Below, piece by piece: positions 1 to 9,262 of a stretch of DNA of 64,000 nt. The notes beneath the pieces are model-generated. The model did no database searches. It saw only the letters and a program-made list of their open reading frames with translations, and was not told the origin of the DNA. How positions within the stretch are numbered: position 1 is the first letter of the stretch; the number at the start of each line of letters is the position of its first letter. A program made the position numbers and the translations under genes. The DNA comes from Faeciplasma sp045660445 (lineage in GTDB: Bacteria > Bacillota > Clostridia > Oscillospirales > Ruminococcaceae): assembly GCA_045660445.1 (NCBI GenBank), contig JAZRDR010000003.1, positions 58,813 to 122,812 on the forward strand, given 5' to 3'.

Positions 1-1
1 C

Positions 2-526
2 ATCCCATTTGCAAGACCGTTTATAAAATACACTCCCACCTGGGCAAGAAGCTTCACCCCTGCAAAGCAATCTGAAAGAAACAAGGTTGCAAAGATGAAG
101 CAGATGCCGGTTATCGAGCTTATCAAAGACAAGAACCTCTTGTTTGTAGACGACTCGATCGTAAGAGGAACACAGCTTCGCGAGACTGTTGAATTCTTAT
201 ACGAAAACGGCGCTAAGTCTGTACATATGAGAAGCGCTTGCCCGCCCATCATGTATGGCTGCAAATATTTAAACTTCAGCCGTGCAACAAATGACATGGA
301 GCTTATCACAAGAAGCACCATCACGGAGCTTGAGGGCGAAGAGGGCTTTAACCATCTTGATGAATACGCAAGCTCTGAAACCGAAAGAGGAAAGGCAATG
401 CGCCACACGATATCCCAAAAGCTCGGCTTTGATTCTCTTGAATTCCAGTCGCTCGAGGGACTTATCGAGTCGATCGGAATCGAACGCTGCAAGCTTTGTA
501 CTTATTGCTGGGATGGCAAGGAATAA
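2..526 (+). CDS. purF: Amidophosphoribosyltransferase, C-terminal part (5' end outside window)
   Basis: First committed enzyme of purine synthesis, making phosphoribosylamine from PRPP and glutamine. The frame is open from base 2, so only the phosphoribosyltransferase half is present. It shows the PRPP loop LLFVDDSIVRGTQLRE, the preceding RSFTPAKQSERNKV segment typical of the family, and a C-terminal cysteine pair (CKLCTYC) that may ligate an Fe-S cluster, as in the Bacillus enzyme. The Met at base 95 is internal. It is first in a co-directional pur operon, 48 bp before purM. The N-terminal glutaminase lies upstream of the window. Confidence 0.95.
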   Translation: MPFARPFIKYTPTWARSFTPAKQSERNKVAKMKQMPVIELIKDKNLLFVDDSIVRGTQLRETVEFLYENGAKSVHMRSACPPIMYGCKYLNFSRATNDMELITRSTITELEGEEGFNHLDEYASSETERGKAMRHTISQKLGFDSLEFQSLEGLIESIGIERCKLCTYCWDGKE

Positions 527-574
527 ATAAAAATAAGCAATCTCAAATATCAATTTGAAAGGAAAAAATATATT

Positions 575-1624
575 ATGAGCATCAAGTCTAAATCGGATAG
601 CTATGCTGCTGCCGGCGTTGATATTACCGCAGGCTATAAAGCAGTAGAACTTATGAAATCGCATATCGCAAGAACCAAGAACGAAGGCTGTTTGGACGAC
701 GTTGGCGGATTCGGCGGTTGCTTTGGTCTTAACCTTGCAGGAATAAGCGAACCTGTTTTGGTTTCCGGAACCGACGGTTGCGGAACAAAGGTTAAGATGG
801 CAATTTTGATGGACAAGCACGACACCATCGGTATCGATGCCGTTGCAATGTGCGTTAACGACATCATCTGCTGCGGCGCGAAGCCACTCTTCTTCCTTGA
901 CTATATCGCTTGCGGAAAGAATATTCCCGAAAAGATCGCTGCAATAGTAAGCGGCGTTGCTGAGGGTTGCGTTCAGTCTGGCGCTGCACTCATCGGCGGT
1001 GAGACTGCTGAGCATCCCGGAATGATGCCCGTTGAAGAATATGACCTTGCAGGCTTTGCTGTGGGCGTTGTTGACAAGAAAAAGATCTTAGACAATACCA
1101 GAATGGCTGAAGGCGACGTTGTTATAGCACTTGCTTCAAGCGGTGTTCATTCAAACGGATTCTCGCTCTGCCGCAAGGTGTTTAATATCGACAATAATGA
1201 TCCCAAGCTTTACGAAGCAAGAGAAGAGCTTGGCGGAAAGACCGTTGCAGAAACTCTTTTAACTCCCACAAGAATTTACGTTAAGAGCGTTTTGGCACTT
1301 TTGGAAAGCGTTGACGTTAAGGGCATCAGCCACATCACAGGCGGCGGCTTCTATGAAAACATTCCGAGATCTATCCCCGAAGGACTTACTGCAAAGATCA
1401 ATAAGTCTGCAGTTAAGGTTTTGCCTATCTTTGATCTTATCGCTAAAGAAGGCAACATTCCCGAAAGAGATATGTTTAACACCTATAACATGGGCGTTGG
1501 TATGAGCATTGTCGTTCCCGCAAACGAAGTAGACAAGGCTCTTGAGATCCTTAAGGCAAATGGCGAGGATGCTTACGTTATCGGCGAGATCATCAAGGGC
1601 GATGAAGGCGTGGTGCTCGAATGA
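575..1624 (+). CDS. purM: Phosphoribosylformylglycinamidine cyclo-ligase (AIR synthetase)
   Basis: ATP-dependent ring closure of FGAM to aminoimidazole ribotide, cytosolic. The 349 residues match the family length. The PurM signatures are DGCGTK at residues 67-72 and GGETAEHPG near residue 141, with the C-terminal HITGGGFYENIPR stretch. Start ATG follows AAAGGAAAAAATATATT. The last four bases overlap the purN start (ATGATG), which suggests translational coupling. Nothing unusual. Confidence 0.97.
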   Translation: MSIKSKSDSYAAAGVDITAGYKAVELMKSHIARTKNEGCLDDVGGFGGCFGLNLAGISEPVLVSGTDGCGTKVKMAILMDKHDTIGIDAVAMCVNDIICCGAKPLFFLDYIACGKNIPEKIAAIVSGVAEGCVQSGAALIGGETAEHPGMMPVEEYDLAGFAVGVVDKKKILDNTRMAEGDVVIALASSGVHSNGFSLCRKVFNIDNNDPKLYEAREELGGKTVAETLLTPTRIYVKSVLALLESVDVKGISHITGGGFYENIPRSIPEGLTAKINKSAVKVLPIFDLIAKEGNIPERDMFNTYNMGVGMSIVVPANEVDKALEILKANGEDAYVIGEIIKGDEGVVLE

Positions 1625-2256
1625 TGCATAAAAAGATAGCAGTTTTGGTTTCGGGCGGCGGAACAAACCTGCAGGCCCTTATCGATGCTGAAAAGCGCGG
1701 AGAATTGGGCTGTGGCAAGATCTCTTTGGTTATAGCATCAAAGCCGGGCGTTTATGCTTTAGAACGTGCAAGTCAAAACGGCATTGAGTCACTTGTTTTG
1801 GCAAGAAAAGAATATGACAGCATTGCGGCCTATTCAAAGGCACTTGCCGACACTCTTGTCGAAAAGGGTGCTGATCTTGTCGTTCTGGCAGGATTTTTGA
1901 CCATCATCGACGAGCAGGTTTACGAAAAGTTCCCCAACAAGATCTTAAACGTTCACCCTGCACTTATCCCGTCTTTCTGCGGAAAAGGCTATTACGGACT
2001 TTACGTTCACGAGGCTGCTCTTGAAAAGGGCGTTAAGGTCTCGGGCGCGACAGTTCACATCGTAACTCCCGAATGTGATGCAGGGCCCATCGTTTTGCAG
2101 AAGGCTGTTGAGGTTAGAGATGGCGACACTCCCGAAACACTTCAAAGAAGAATCATGGAAGAGGCTGAGTGGAAGATCCTTCCCGAGGCTGTAAGACTTT
2201 TCTGCGAAGACAAAATAATCGTTAAAGACAACAAAACATATATTAAAGGAGAATGA
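1621..2256 (+). CDS. purN: Phosphoribosylglycinamide formyltransferase
   Basis: Folate-dependent formylation of GAR. The 211 residues show SGGGTNLQAL (11-20), the catalytic Asn/His of LNVHPALIPSF (N110, H112), GATVHIV and a later Asp in ECDAGPIV. There are two adjacent ATGs (1621 and 1624). The first overlaps the purM stop. The 3' end carries the ribosome site (AAAGGAG) for the next gene. Ordinary member of the pur operon. Confidence 0.96.
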   Translation: MMHKKIAVLVSGGGTNLQALIDAEKRGELGCGKISLVIASKPGVYALERASQNGIESLVLARKEYDSIAAYSKALADTLVEKGADLVVLAGFLTIIDEQVYEKFPNKILNVHPALIPSFCGKGYYGLYVHEAALEKGVKVSGATVHIVTPECDAGPIVLQKAVEVRDGDTPETLQRRIMEEAEWKILPEAVRLFCEDKIIVKDNKTYIKGE

Positions 2257-2258
2257 GC

Positions 2259-2975
2259 ATGAAGGTATTATCAATTGCAAACGAACTTAATTCTTTAGCT
2301 TATCACGGCAGAGGAATTATCATCGGCAAGAGTGCTGACGGCAAAAAGGCAATCACTGCTTATTTCATCATGGGCAGAAGCGAAAACAGCCGTAACCGCG
2401 TTTTCGTTGCTGAGGGTGACGCTATGCGCACTAAAGCATTCGACGAATCCAAGATGACCGACCCTCATCTTATCATCTACTATCCCGTAAGAGTTTTGGG
2501 TAACAAGACCATCGTTACCAACGGCGATCAGACTGACACCATTTATGACCTTATGGACAAGCAGATGACCTTTGAACAGGCTTTAAGAACCCGTGAATTC
2601 GAAGATGACAAGCCCAACTTCACACCCAGAATCTCCGGCATCATCCACCTTGAAAACGGCGATATGAATTATGCAATGTCCATTTTAAAGAGCGCCGAGG
2701 GTGATGATTCATCTTGCGAAAGATTTACATATGCTTATTCTAATCCCATCAAGGGAAGAGCTAAGTTCATCCACACCTATAACGGTGACGGCAATCCCCT
2801 TCCCTCTTACGAAGGCGAGCCCAAGACCTTAGAACTTCCCGATACAGATATCGACTCGCTTACAGACCTTATCTGGACAAACTTAAACGAAGACAACAAG
2901 GTTTCCTTGTTTGTTAGATATATCGACCTTGCTACCGGCGAGGCTGAAACAAGAATCGTTAACAAGAACAACTAA
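2259..2975 (+). CDS. purO: IMP cyclohydrolase, PurO-type (IMP_cyclohyd family)
   Basis: Closes FAICAR to IMP, the last step of the pathway. The protein (238 aa) resembles the archaeal PurO / IMP_cyclohyd family, not the MGS-like cyclohydrolase domain of PurH. It opens with SLAYHGRGIIIGKS and contains the family-like stretches AYFIMGRSENSRNRVF and PHLIIYYPVR. Of two in-frame ATGs (2253, 2259) I chose 2259, because GGAG at 2248-2251 then lies 7 nt upstream. The next gene encodes formyltransferase without a cyclohydrolase domain, so the two together replace bifunctional PurH. Family assignment is from motif memory; the enzymatic role is inferred from context. Confidence 0.85.
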   Translation: MKVLSIANELNSLAYHGRGIIIGKSADGKKAITAYFIMGRSENSRNRVFVAEGDAMRTKAFDESKMTDPHLIIYYPVRVLGNKTIVTNGDQTDTIYDLMDKQMTFEQALRTREFEDDKPNFTPRISGIIHLENGDMNYAMSILKSAEGDDSSCERFTYAYSNPIKGRAKFIHTYNGDGNPLPSYEGEPKTLELPDTDIDSLTDLIWTNLNEDNKVSLFVRYIDLATGEAETRIVNKNN

Positions 2976-2988
2976 GGAGGAAACGAAA

Positions 2989-4173
2989 ATGAAAGAATTC
3001 GAACTTAAATATGGATGCAACCCCAACCAGAAGCCCTCTAAGATCTATATGGCAAACGGCGAGGAGTTGCCTATCGAAATTTTGTGCGGCAGACCCGGAT
3101 ACATCAACTTTTTAGATGCTTTTAACTCTTGGCAGCTTGTTAAAGAGCTTAAGGAAGCTTTGGGCCTTCCCGCTGTAACCTCCTTCAAGCACGTTTCTCC
3201 CACCTCGGCAGCAGTTGGTATTCCCCTTTCCGACAAGCTTAAGAAAGCTTGCTTTGTTGTCGATATCGAAGGATTGGACGAATCCCCCTTGGCTTGCGCA
3301 TATGCAAGAGCAAGAGGAACAGACAGAATGTGCTCCTTCGGCGACTGGGTTGCACTTTCTGACGTTTGCGACGTTACAACCGCACTTTTAATTAAGCGTG
3401 AGGTTTCCGACGGCGTTATCGCTCCCGGTTACGAGCCTGAAGCTCTTGAGATCCTCAAGTCCAAGAGAAAGGGCAACTATAACATCGTTAAGATCGACCC
3501 TGACTACGTTCCTGCACCCATCGAAACCAAGCAGGTTTACGGAATTACATTCGAGCAGGGCAGAAATAATTTTGAGATCAACCGCGAGCTTCTTTCAAAC
3601 GTTGTTACCGCTAACAAGGAGCTTCCTGAAAGCGCAATAAGAGACCTTATCATCTCCCTTATCACCTTGAAGTACACTCAGTCGAACTCTGTTTGCTTCG
3701 CTTATGACGGACAGGCTATCGGCGTTGGTGCAGGTCAGCAGTCTCGTGTTCACTGCACAAGACTTGCAGGCGGCAAGGCTGACACTTGGTTCTTGCGCCA
3801 GTATGACAAGGTTTTGAACCTCCCCTTCAAGGATACCTTGGGCAGACCTGACAGAGACAACGTTATCGACGGTTACATCAACAAGAACGAAGAAGACGTT
3901 TGCGCAGATGGCAACTGGCAGAAATACTTTACCGTTCAGCCTGAGCCTTTGACTGACGAAGAAGCAAGAGCTTACCTTGCAACTATCGACGGTGTAGCTC
4001 TTGGCTCTGATGCATTCTTCCCGTTCTCTGACAACATTGAAAGAGCAAAGAAATCCGGCGTTAAGTATATCGCAGAGCCCGGTGGATCTATAAGAGACGA
4101 CTTGGTTATTGAATGCGCTGACAGATATGGCATGGCAATGGCATTCACCGGAATGAGACTCTTCCACCACTAA
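2989..4173 (+). CDS. purH: AICAR formyltransferase, short PurH lacking the cyclohydrolase domain
   Basis: Transfers formyl from 10-formyl-THF to AICAR. The 394 residues correspond to the transformylase half only. The catalytic Lys-His pair is in FKHVSPTSAAVG near residue 65, and the C-terminal region (GSDAFFPFSDNI, GGSIRDD, GMAMAFTGMRLFHH) is typical. The MGS-like N-terminal domain of usual PurH (about 510-530 aa) is absent. The start at 2989 is set by AAGGAGGAAACGAAA. An in-frame upstream Met at 2911 lies inside the preceding gene and is rejected. Confidence 0.94.
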   Translation: MKEFELKYGCNPNQKPSKIYMANGEELPIEILCGRPGYINFLDAFNSWQLVKELKEALGLPAVTSFKHVSPTSAAVGIPLSDKLKKACFVVDIEGLDESPLACAYARARGTDRMCSFGDWVALSDVCDVTTALLIKREVSDGVIAPGYEPEALEILKSKRKGNYNIVKIDPDYVPAPIETKQVYGITFEQGRNNFEINRELLSNVVTANKELPESAIRDLIISLITLKYTQSNSVCFAYDGQAIGVGAGQQSRVHCTRLAGGKADTWFLRQYDKVLNLPFKDTLGRPDRDNVIDGYINKNEEDVCADGNWQKYFTVQPEPLTDEEARAYLATIDGVALGSDAFFPFSDNIERAKKSGVKYIAEPGGSIRDDLVIECADRYGMAMAFTGMRLFHH

Positions 4174-4194
4174 TTAACGAGAGGACAACGCGTT

Positions 4195-5463
4195 ATGAAG
4201 ATAATGGTTGTTGGTGGCGGAGGGCGCGAGCACGCCATCATTAAAAAGATAAAAGAAAATACGTCTGTTGAAAAAATATATGCTCTTCCCGGCAACGGCG
4301 GCATTGCCGCTGATGCCGAGTGCGTTAACATCTCGGCAACCGATATTGCAGGGATAGTTGATTTTGCAGTTACAAACGGCATTGATTATGCCGTTGTAGC
4401 TCCCGATGATCCGCTTGTTTTGGGCGCTGTTGATGCTCTTGAAGAAAAAGGTATCCCCTGCTTCGGCCCAAAGGCAAACGCCGCTATAATCGAGGGCAGC
4501 AAGGTCTTTTCGAAAGAGCTTATGAAGAAATACGGCATCCCAACTGCCGCATTCGAAGTGTTTGACGATGCCGAAAAGGCTTTGGAATATTTGCATACAG
4601 CACCCATTCCCACAGTTATCAAGGCTGACGGTTTGGCACTTGGCAAGGGCGTTATCATCGCTTTAACAAGAGAGGAAGCTTATGACGCTGTTAAGTCCAT
4701 CATGCAGGACAAGGCATTCGGTAAATCGGGCGATAACATCGTTATCGAGGAGTTCCTTGAAGGACCCGAGGTTTCGGTTTTGGCTTTTACTGACGGCAAG
4801 TGTGTTAAGCCAATGATATCCTCGATGGACCACAAGAGAGCTTTAGACGGCGACAAGGGACTTAACACCGGCGGCATGGGAACTGTTGCTCCCAACCCTT
4901 ATTACACTCCCGACATTGCAAGCGTTTGCATGGAAAAGATCTTCCTTCCCACAATTAACGCCATGAATGCCGAGGGCAGAACCTTTAAGGGCTGCTTATA
5001 CTTCGGCCTTATGATCACAAAGGACGGCCCCAAGGTTATTGAATATAACTGCCGATTCGGCGATCCCGAAACACAGGTCGTTTTGCCGCTTCTCCAGTCC
5101 GACCTTTTGACTGTTATGCAGGCTGTTACAAACGGCACTTTGGCTGAATGCGAAGTTAAGTTTGCCGAAAAACACGCTTGCTGTGTCATCATGGCATCAA
5201 ACGGTTATCCCGTTAAATATGAAAAGGGATATGAGATCACCATTCCCGATGAGATCGCACAAAGCGTTTACGTTGCGGGTGCCGCAATCAAGGAGAACAA
5301 GCTTGTAACCTCGGGCGGACGAGTTTTGGGCGTGACCGCTTTGGGTGACAGCCTTGAAAACGCAATCTCTGATGCTTACGGTTTGGTGGAAAAGATCCAC
5401 TTTGGCTCGGCATTCTATCGCCGTGATATCGGAGCTAAGGCTCTTGCGGCATATAAGAAATAA
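4195..5463 (+). CDS. purD: Phosphoribosylamine-glycine ligase
   Basis: ATP-grasp enzyme making GAR from phosphoribosylamine and glycine. The 422 residues match the family. Visible are the N-terminal MVVGGGGREHAI, the ATP-grasp lysine segment KADGLALGKGV, GGMGTVAPNPYY and the metal-binding stretch IEYNCRFGDPE. Preceded by AGAGGACAACGCGTT and followed 18 bp later by purL. Typical member of the operon. Confidence 0.97.
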   Translation: MKIMVVGGGGREHAIIKKIKENTSVEKIYALPGNGGIAADAECVNISATDIAGIVDFAVTNGIDYAVVAPDDPLVLGAVDALEEKGIPCFGPKANAAIIEGSKVFSKELMKKYGIPTAAFEVFDDAEKALEYLHTAPIPTVIKADGLALGKGVIIALTREEAYDAVKSIMQDKAFGKSGDNIVIEEFLEGPEVSVLAFTDGKCVKPMISSMDHKRALDGDKGLNTGGMGTVAPNPYYTPDIASVCMEKIFLPTINAMNAEGRTFKGCLYFGLMITKDGPKVIEYNCRFGDPETQVVLPLLQSDLLTVMQAVTNGTLAECEVKFAEKHACCVIMASNGYPVKYEKGYEITIPDEIAQSVYVAGAAIKENKLVTSGGRVLGVTALGDSLENAISDAYGLVEKIHFGSAFYRRDIGAKALAAYKK

Positions 5464-5481
5464 GGAAAGGAAGTTATCAAC

Positions 5482-8400
5482 ATGGTATATAGAGTTTATG
5501 TTGAAAAGAAGAGCGAGCTTGCAAACGAAGCACGCGCTCTCTTGTCGGATGCAAGAACCCTTTTGGGAATCGAAAACCTTGAAGGCGTTCGCATTTTAAA
5601 CAGATATGACGCTGAAAATATATCTGAAGATCTTTTTGAATATGCAAAGAAGACCGTTTTCTCTGAACCTCAGCTTGACATCGTGACAGACGGTATCAAC
5701 GCCGCTGAAGGCGACACTGTCTTCGCAACCGAATATTTACCCGGTCAGTTCGACCAGCGTGCAGACTCGGCAGCACAGTGCATTCAGATCATCTCTCAGG
5801 GCGACAGACCCACTATCAGAACCGCAAGAATTTACATTCTTTCGGGCAATCTTTCCGATGAGGATATCGCTTCGATCAAGAAATACGTAATCAACCCCGT
5901 AGAGGCAAGAGAGGCTTCTTTAGAGCTTCCCGAAACCTTGAAGATGAACTATGATATCCCCACCGAGGTTGAAACTCTTGACGGCTTCACCTCGCTTGAC
6001 CGTGCAGGACTTGAAGCATTCGTTAAGAACTACGGTCTTGCAATGGACGCTGACGATATCGCATTCTGCCAGAACTATTTCAAGTCTGAAGACAGAGATC
6101 CCACCATCACCGAGATCAGAATGAACGATACATATTGGTCGGATCACTGCCGTCACACAACATTCTTGACAGTTATTGACGACGTTAAGTTTGAAGACGA
6201 GCTTTTGCAGAAGACTTATGACGAATATATCGAAACAAGAAAGCTTGTTGGCGACAAGAAGCCCATATGCTTAATGGATCTTGCGACAGTTGCAGTTAAG
6301 TATCTTAAGAAAGAGGGCAAGCTTGATAAGCTTGACGAATCCGAAGAAATCAATGCCTGCACAGTTAAGATTGACGTTGAGGTTGACGGTGTTACAGAGC
6401 CTTGGCTCCTTCTCTTCAAGAACGAGACCCACAACCACCCCACCGAGATCGAGCCTTTCGGCGGTGCGGCAACCTGCATCGGCGGTGCTATCCGCGATCC
6501 CCTTTCAGGAAGAGCTTACGTTTACGGCGCTATGCGTGTAACCGGTGCGGCTAACCCCTTAAAGCCCGTTAGCGAGACTATCAAGGGCAAGCTCCCTCAG
6601 AGAACTATCGTTACAACTGCTGCAGCAGGATATTCCTCTTACGGCAACCAGATCGGTCTTGCAACCGGTATCGTTGATGAAATTTATCACGACGGTTATG
6701 CTGCAAAGAGAATGGAGATCGGTGCTGTAATTGCTGCTGCTCCTGCAGAAAACGTAAGACGCGAATACCCCGATCCCGGCGACGTTGTAATCCTTTTGGG
6801 AGGCTCGACAGGCCGTGACGGCTGCGGCGGTGCAACAGGCTCATCTAAGTCTCACACACTTTCTTCGCTTGAGACCTGCGGTGCAGAAGTTCAGAAGGGT
6901 AACGCTCCCGAAGAAAGAAAGCTTCAGAGACTCTTTAGAAATCCCGAAGCTACAAAGATGATCAAGCGCTGCAACGACTTTGGCGCAGGCGGTGTTTCCG
7001 TTGCTATCGGTGAGTTGGCTGACGGATTGTTGATCGACCTTAACGCTGTTCCCAAGAAGTATGAAGGACTTGACGGCACCGAGCTTGCAATTTCCGAATC
7101 TCAGGAAAGAATGGCAGTTGTTATCGAGCGTGAAAATATCGATAAATTCTTGGCTCTTGCAAAGGAAGAAAACCTTCAGGCTTGCAAGGTTGCAGACATT
7201 CAGGCAGAGCCCAGACTTGTTATGATGTGGAACGGCAAGAAGATCGTTGATCTTTCCCGCGAATTCCTTAATTCTAACGGTGCTGACAAGCACATTTCTA
7301 TAACCCCCGTTAAGCCTGCCGTTAAGGACGAGGTTATCGAAGGCGGATTTGTAGAAAACTATAAGAGAATCGCTGACGACCTTAACATTTGCTCGAAGAG
7401 AGGCTTAAGCGAAAGATTCGACTCGACCATCGGTGCAGGCACAGTTTTGATGCCCTTTGGTGGCAAGAATCAGCTCACTCCCATTCAGGCAATGGTTCAG
7501 AAGATCTCTGTTGAAAAGAAGCACACCGATTGCTGCTCGCTTATGTCTTGGGGCTATAACCCCTTCATCGCTGAGCAGTCTCCTTACCACGGTGCATATT
7601 ACGCTGTTGTTGAATCTGTTTGCAAGCTTATTGCAACAGGTGCAAAGTTTGAAGACGTTTATCTTACCTTCCAGGAATACTTCGAGCATCCCGGCAAGGA
7701 TGGCAAGCGTTGGGGCAAGCCTTTGGCTGCACTTTTGGGCGCATTCAAGGCTCAGAAGGAGCTTGGAATCGGCTCTATCGGCGGCAAGGACTCTATGAGC
7801 GGAACATTTGAAGACTTAGACGTTCCTCCCACCCTCGTTTCCTTTGCAGTTACAACTGAAAAGACTTCAAGTATCGTTTCAAACGAATTTAAGTCTGCCG
7901 GCAACAAGGTAGTTCTTTTAAGACCCGAATATGACGAAAACGATTTGCCCGTAACCGAATCCCTCATCGCTCTCTTCAATAAGGTTACCGATTTGATGAG
8001 AAGCGGCAAGGCAGTTGCTTGCTACACTCCAGGCATCGGCGGCATCGGCGAAGCTGTTATGAAGATGGCTATGGGTAACGGTCTTGGATTTAAGTATGCC
8101 GAAGACGTCACCGTTAAGGACGTATTCTATTATAACTATGGCACATTCCTTTTGGAAGTTACCGAGGATGTAGAGGGCGCATGGGTTATCGGTGAAGTTA
8201 CCGATGATAACAAGCTCACCTTGGGTGATGAGAGCATTTGCATGAATGAACTCTTGGGCATTTATGAGGACAAGCTTGAAAGCGTTTACAGCTGCAATAT
8301 CCCCGACAGAAAGACTCCTATGGAAAACTTTGAATATAAGGCAACAAGCTATCCCTCGCCTGCAATCAAGGTTGCACGCCCCAAGGTTTTGATCCCTGCG

Positions 8401-9174
8401 TTCCCCGGCACAAACTGCGAATTTGATTCTGCAAAGGCTGTTCGCGATGCAGGTGCAGATCCTGAGATCATTGTGATCAACAACCTTAACGCTGAAGGCA
8501 TCACAAGAAGCGTTGATAAGTTTGCTTCCGCTTTGAAGGACGCTCAGATGGTATTCATCCCCGGCGGCTTCTCTGGCGGTGACGAACCCGACGGTTCGGG
8601 CAAGTTCATCACAGCATTCTTCAGAAACGCTGCTGTTAAGGAAGGCGTTACCGAGCTTTTGGAAAGACGCGACGGCTTGATGTGCGGTATCTGCAACGGC
8701 TTCCAGGCACTTATTAAGCTTGGCCTTGTGCCTTATGGCAAGATCATCGATACCGATGAAAACTGCCCCACCCTTACATTCAACACTATCGCACGCCACC
8801 AGTCGAGAATCGTTAGAACAAGAATCGCTTCTAACAAGTCTCCTTGGCTTAGCCTTATGAACGTTGGCGACATCGTTAACGTTCCGATCTCTCACGGTGA
8901 AGGCAGATTCATCGCAAGCGAAGAGCTTATCCGCGAGCTTGCTGCAAACGGTCAGATCGCAACACAGTATGTTGACCTAAACGGCAATGCAACTTCTGAC
9001 GTTCACTTTAACCCCAACGATTCGATGTTCGCTATCGAGGGTATCACCTCTCCCGACGGCAGAGTATTCGGCAAGATGGGCCACTCCGAGCGTATCGGCG
9101 CAGGACTTTATAAGAACGTTCCCGGCGAATACGACATCAGAATGTTTGAGGCTGCTGTTAAATACTTTAAATAA
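5482..9174 (+). CDS. purL: Phosphoribosylformylglycinamidine synthase, single-chain PurL with fused glutaminase
   Basis: Converts FGAR plus glutamine to FGAM. At 1230 residues it is the large form, in which the synthetase domains are fused to a C-terminal class I glutaminase of about 250 residues. DHCRHTTF, KNETHNHPTEIEPFGGAATC and GGKDSMSGTF mark the synthetase. LMCGICNGFQ carries the nucleophilic Cys, and SHGEGRF and FGKMGHSER lie near the end. The glutaminase triad is intact here, unlike CarA in the same window. Last gene of the pur operon, followed by a strong terminator. Start ATG follows AAGGAAAGGAAGTTATCAAC. Confidence 0.97.
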   Translation: MVYRVYVEKKSELANEARALLSDARTLLGIENLEGVRILNRYDAENISEDLFEYAKKTVFSEPQLDIVTDGINAAEGDTVFATEYLPGQFDQRADSAAQCIQIISQGDRPTIRTARIYILSGNLSDEDIASIKKYVINPVEAREASLELPETLKMNYDIPTEVETLDGFTSLDRAGLEAFVKNYGLAMDADDIAFCQNYFKSEDRDPTITEIRMNDTYWSDHCRHTTFLTVIDDVKFEDELLQKTYDEYIETRKLVGDKKPICLMDLATVAVKYLKKEGKLDKLDESEEINACTVKIDVEVDGVTEPWLLLFKNETHNHPTEIEPFGGAATCIGGAIRDPLSGRAYVYGAMRVTGAANPLKPVSETIKGKLPQRTIVTTAAAGYSSYGNQIGLATGIVDEIYHDGYAAKRMEIGAVIAAAPAENVRREYPDPGDVVILLGGSTGRDGCGGATGSSKSHTLSSLETCGAEVQKGNAPEERKLQRLFRNPEATKMIKRCNDFGAGGVSVAIGELADGLLIDLNAVPKKYEGLDGTELAISESQERMAVVIERENIDKFLALAKEENLQACKVADIQAEPRLVMMWNGKKIVDLSREFLNSNGADKHISITPVKPAVKDEVIEGGFVENYKRIADDLNICSKRGLSERFDSTIGAGTVLMPFGGKNQLTPIQAMVQKISVEKKHTDCCSLMSWGYNPFIAEQSPYHGAYYAVVESVCKLIATGAKFEDVYLTFQEYFEHPGKDGKRWGKPLAALLGAFKAQKELGIGSIGGKDSMSGTFEDLDVPPTLVSFAVTTEKTSSIVSNEFKSAGNKVVLLRPEYDENDLPVTESLIALFNKVTDLMRSGKAVACYTPGIGGIGEAVMKMAMGNGLGFKYAEDVTVKDVFYYNYGTFLLEVTEDVEGAWVIGEVTDDNKLTLGDESICMNELLGIYEDKLESVYSCNIPDRKTPMENFEYKATSYPSPAIKVARPKVLIPAFPGTNCEFDSAKAVRDAGADPEIIVINNLNAEGITRSVDKFASALKDAQMVFIPGGFSGGDEPDGSGKFITAFFRNAAVKEGVTELLERRDGLMCGICNGFQALIKLGLVPYGKIIDTDENCPTLTFNTIARHQSRIVRTRIASNKSPWLSLMNVGDIVNVPISHGEGRFIASEELIRELAANGQIATQYVDLNGNATSDVHFNPNDSMFAIEGITSPDGRVFGKMGHSERIGAGLYKNVPGEYDIRMFEAAVKYFK

Positions 9175-9192
9175 CCTATTCATAAGAGGCTT

Positions 9193-9242
9193 CCCAAACG
9201 GGTTTCCCTATGAACAATTTAAAAAGAGCTATCCCGTTTGGG
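9193..9242. repeat. 10-bp inverted repeat overlapping the purL terminator
   Basis: CCCAAACGGG at 9193-9202 is the exact reverse complement of CCCGTTTGGG at 9233-9242. The right arm occupies the loop and inner stem of the terminator at 9221-9254, so the two hairpins cannot form together. Whether the alternative fold is used is unknown. Confidence 0.6.
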
Positions 9243-9254
9243 ATAGCTCTTTTT
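9221..9254. terminator. Bidirectional intrinsic terminator between purL and GH125
   Basis: Perfect 15-bp stem AAAAAGAGCTATCCC / GGGATAGCTCTTTTT with a GTTT loop. T-runs on both strands serve the converging purL and GH125 transcripts. Confidence 0.93.
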
Positions 9255-9262
9255 GCTGACTT

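Noticed and set aside
7918..8895. Long minus-strand open frame (325 codons) inside purL
   Set aside because: It is antisense to conserved PurL motifs, has no ribosome site, and its translation is low-complexity Cys/Val/Ser typical of a shadow of these codon-biased genes. The same applies to the long antisense frames at 269-1015, 3595-4170, 20277-21008, 34516-35262 and 45538-46245.
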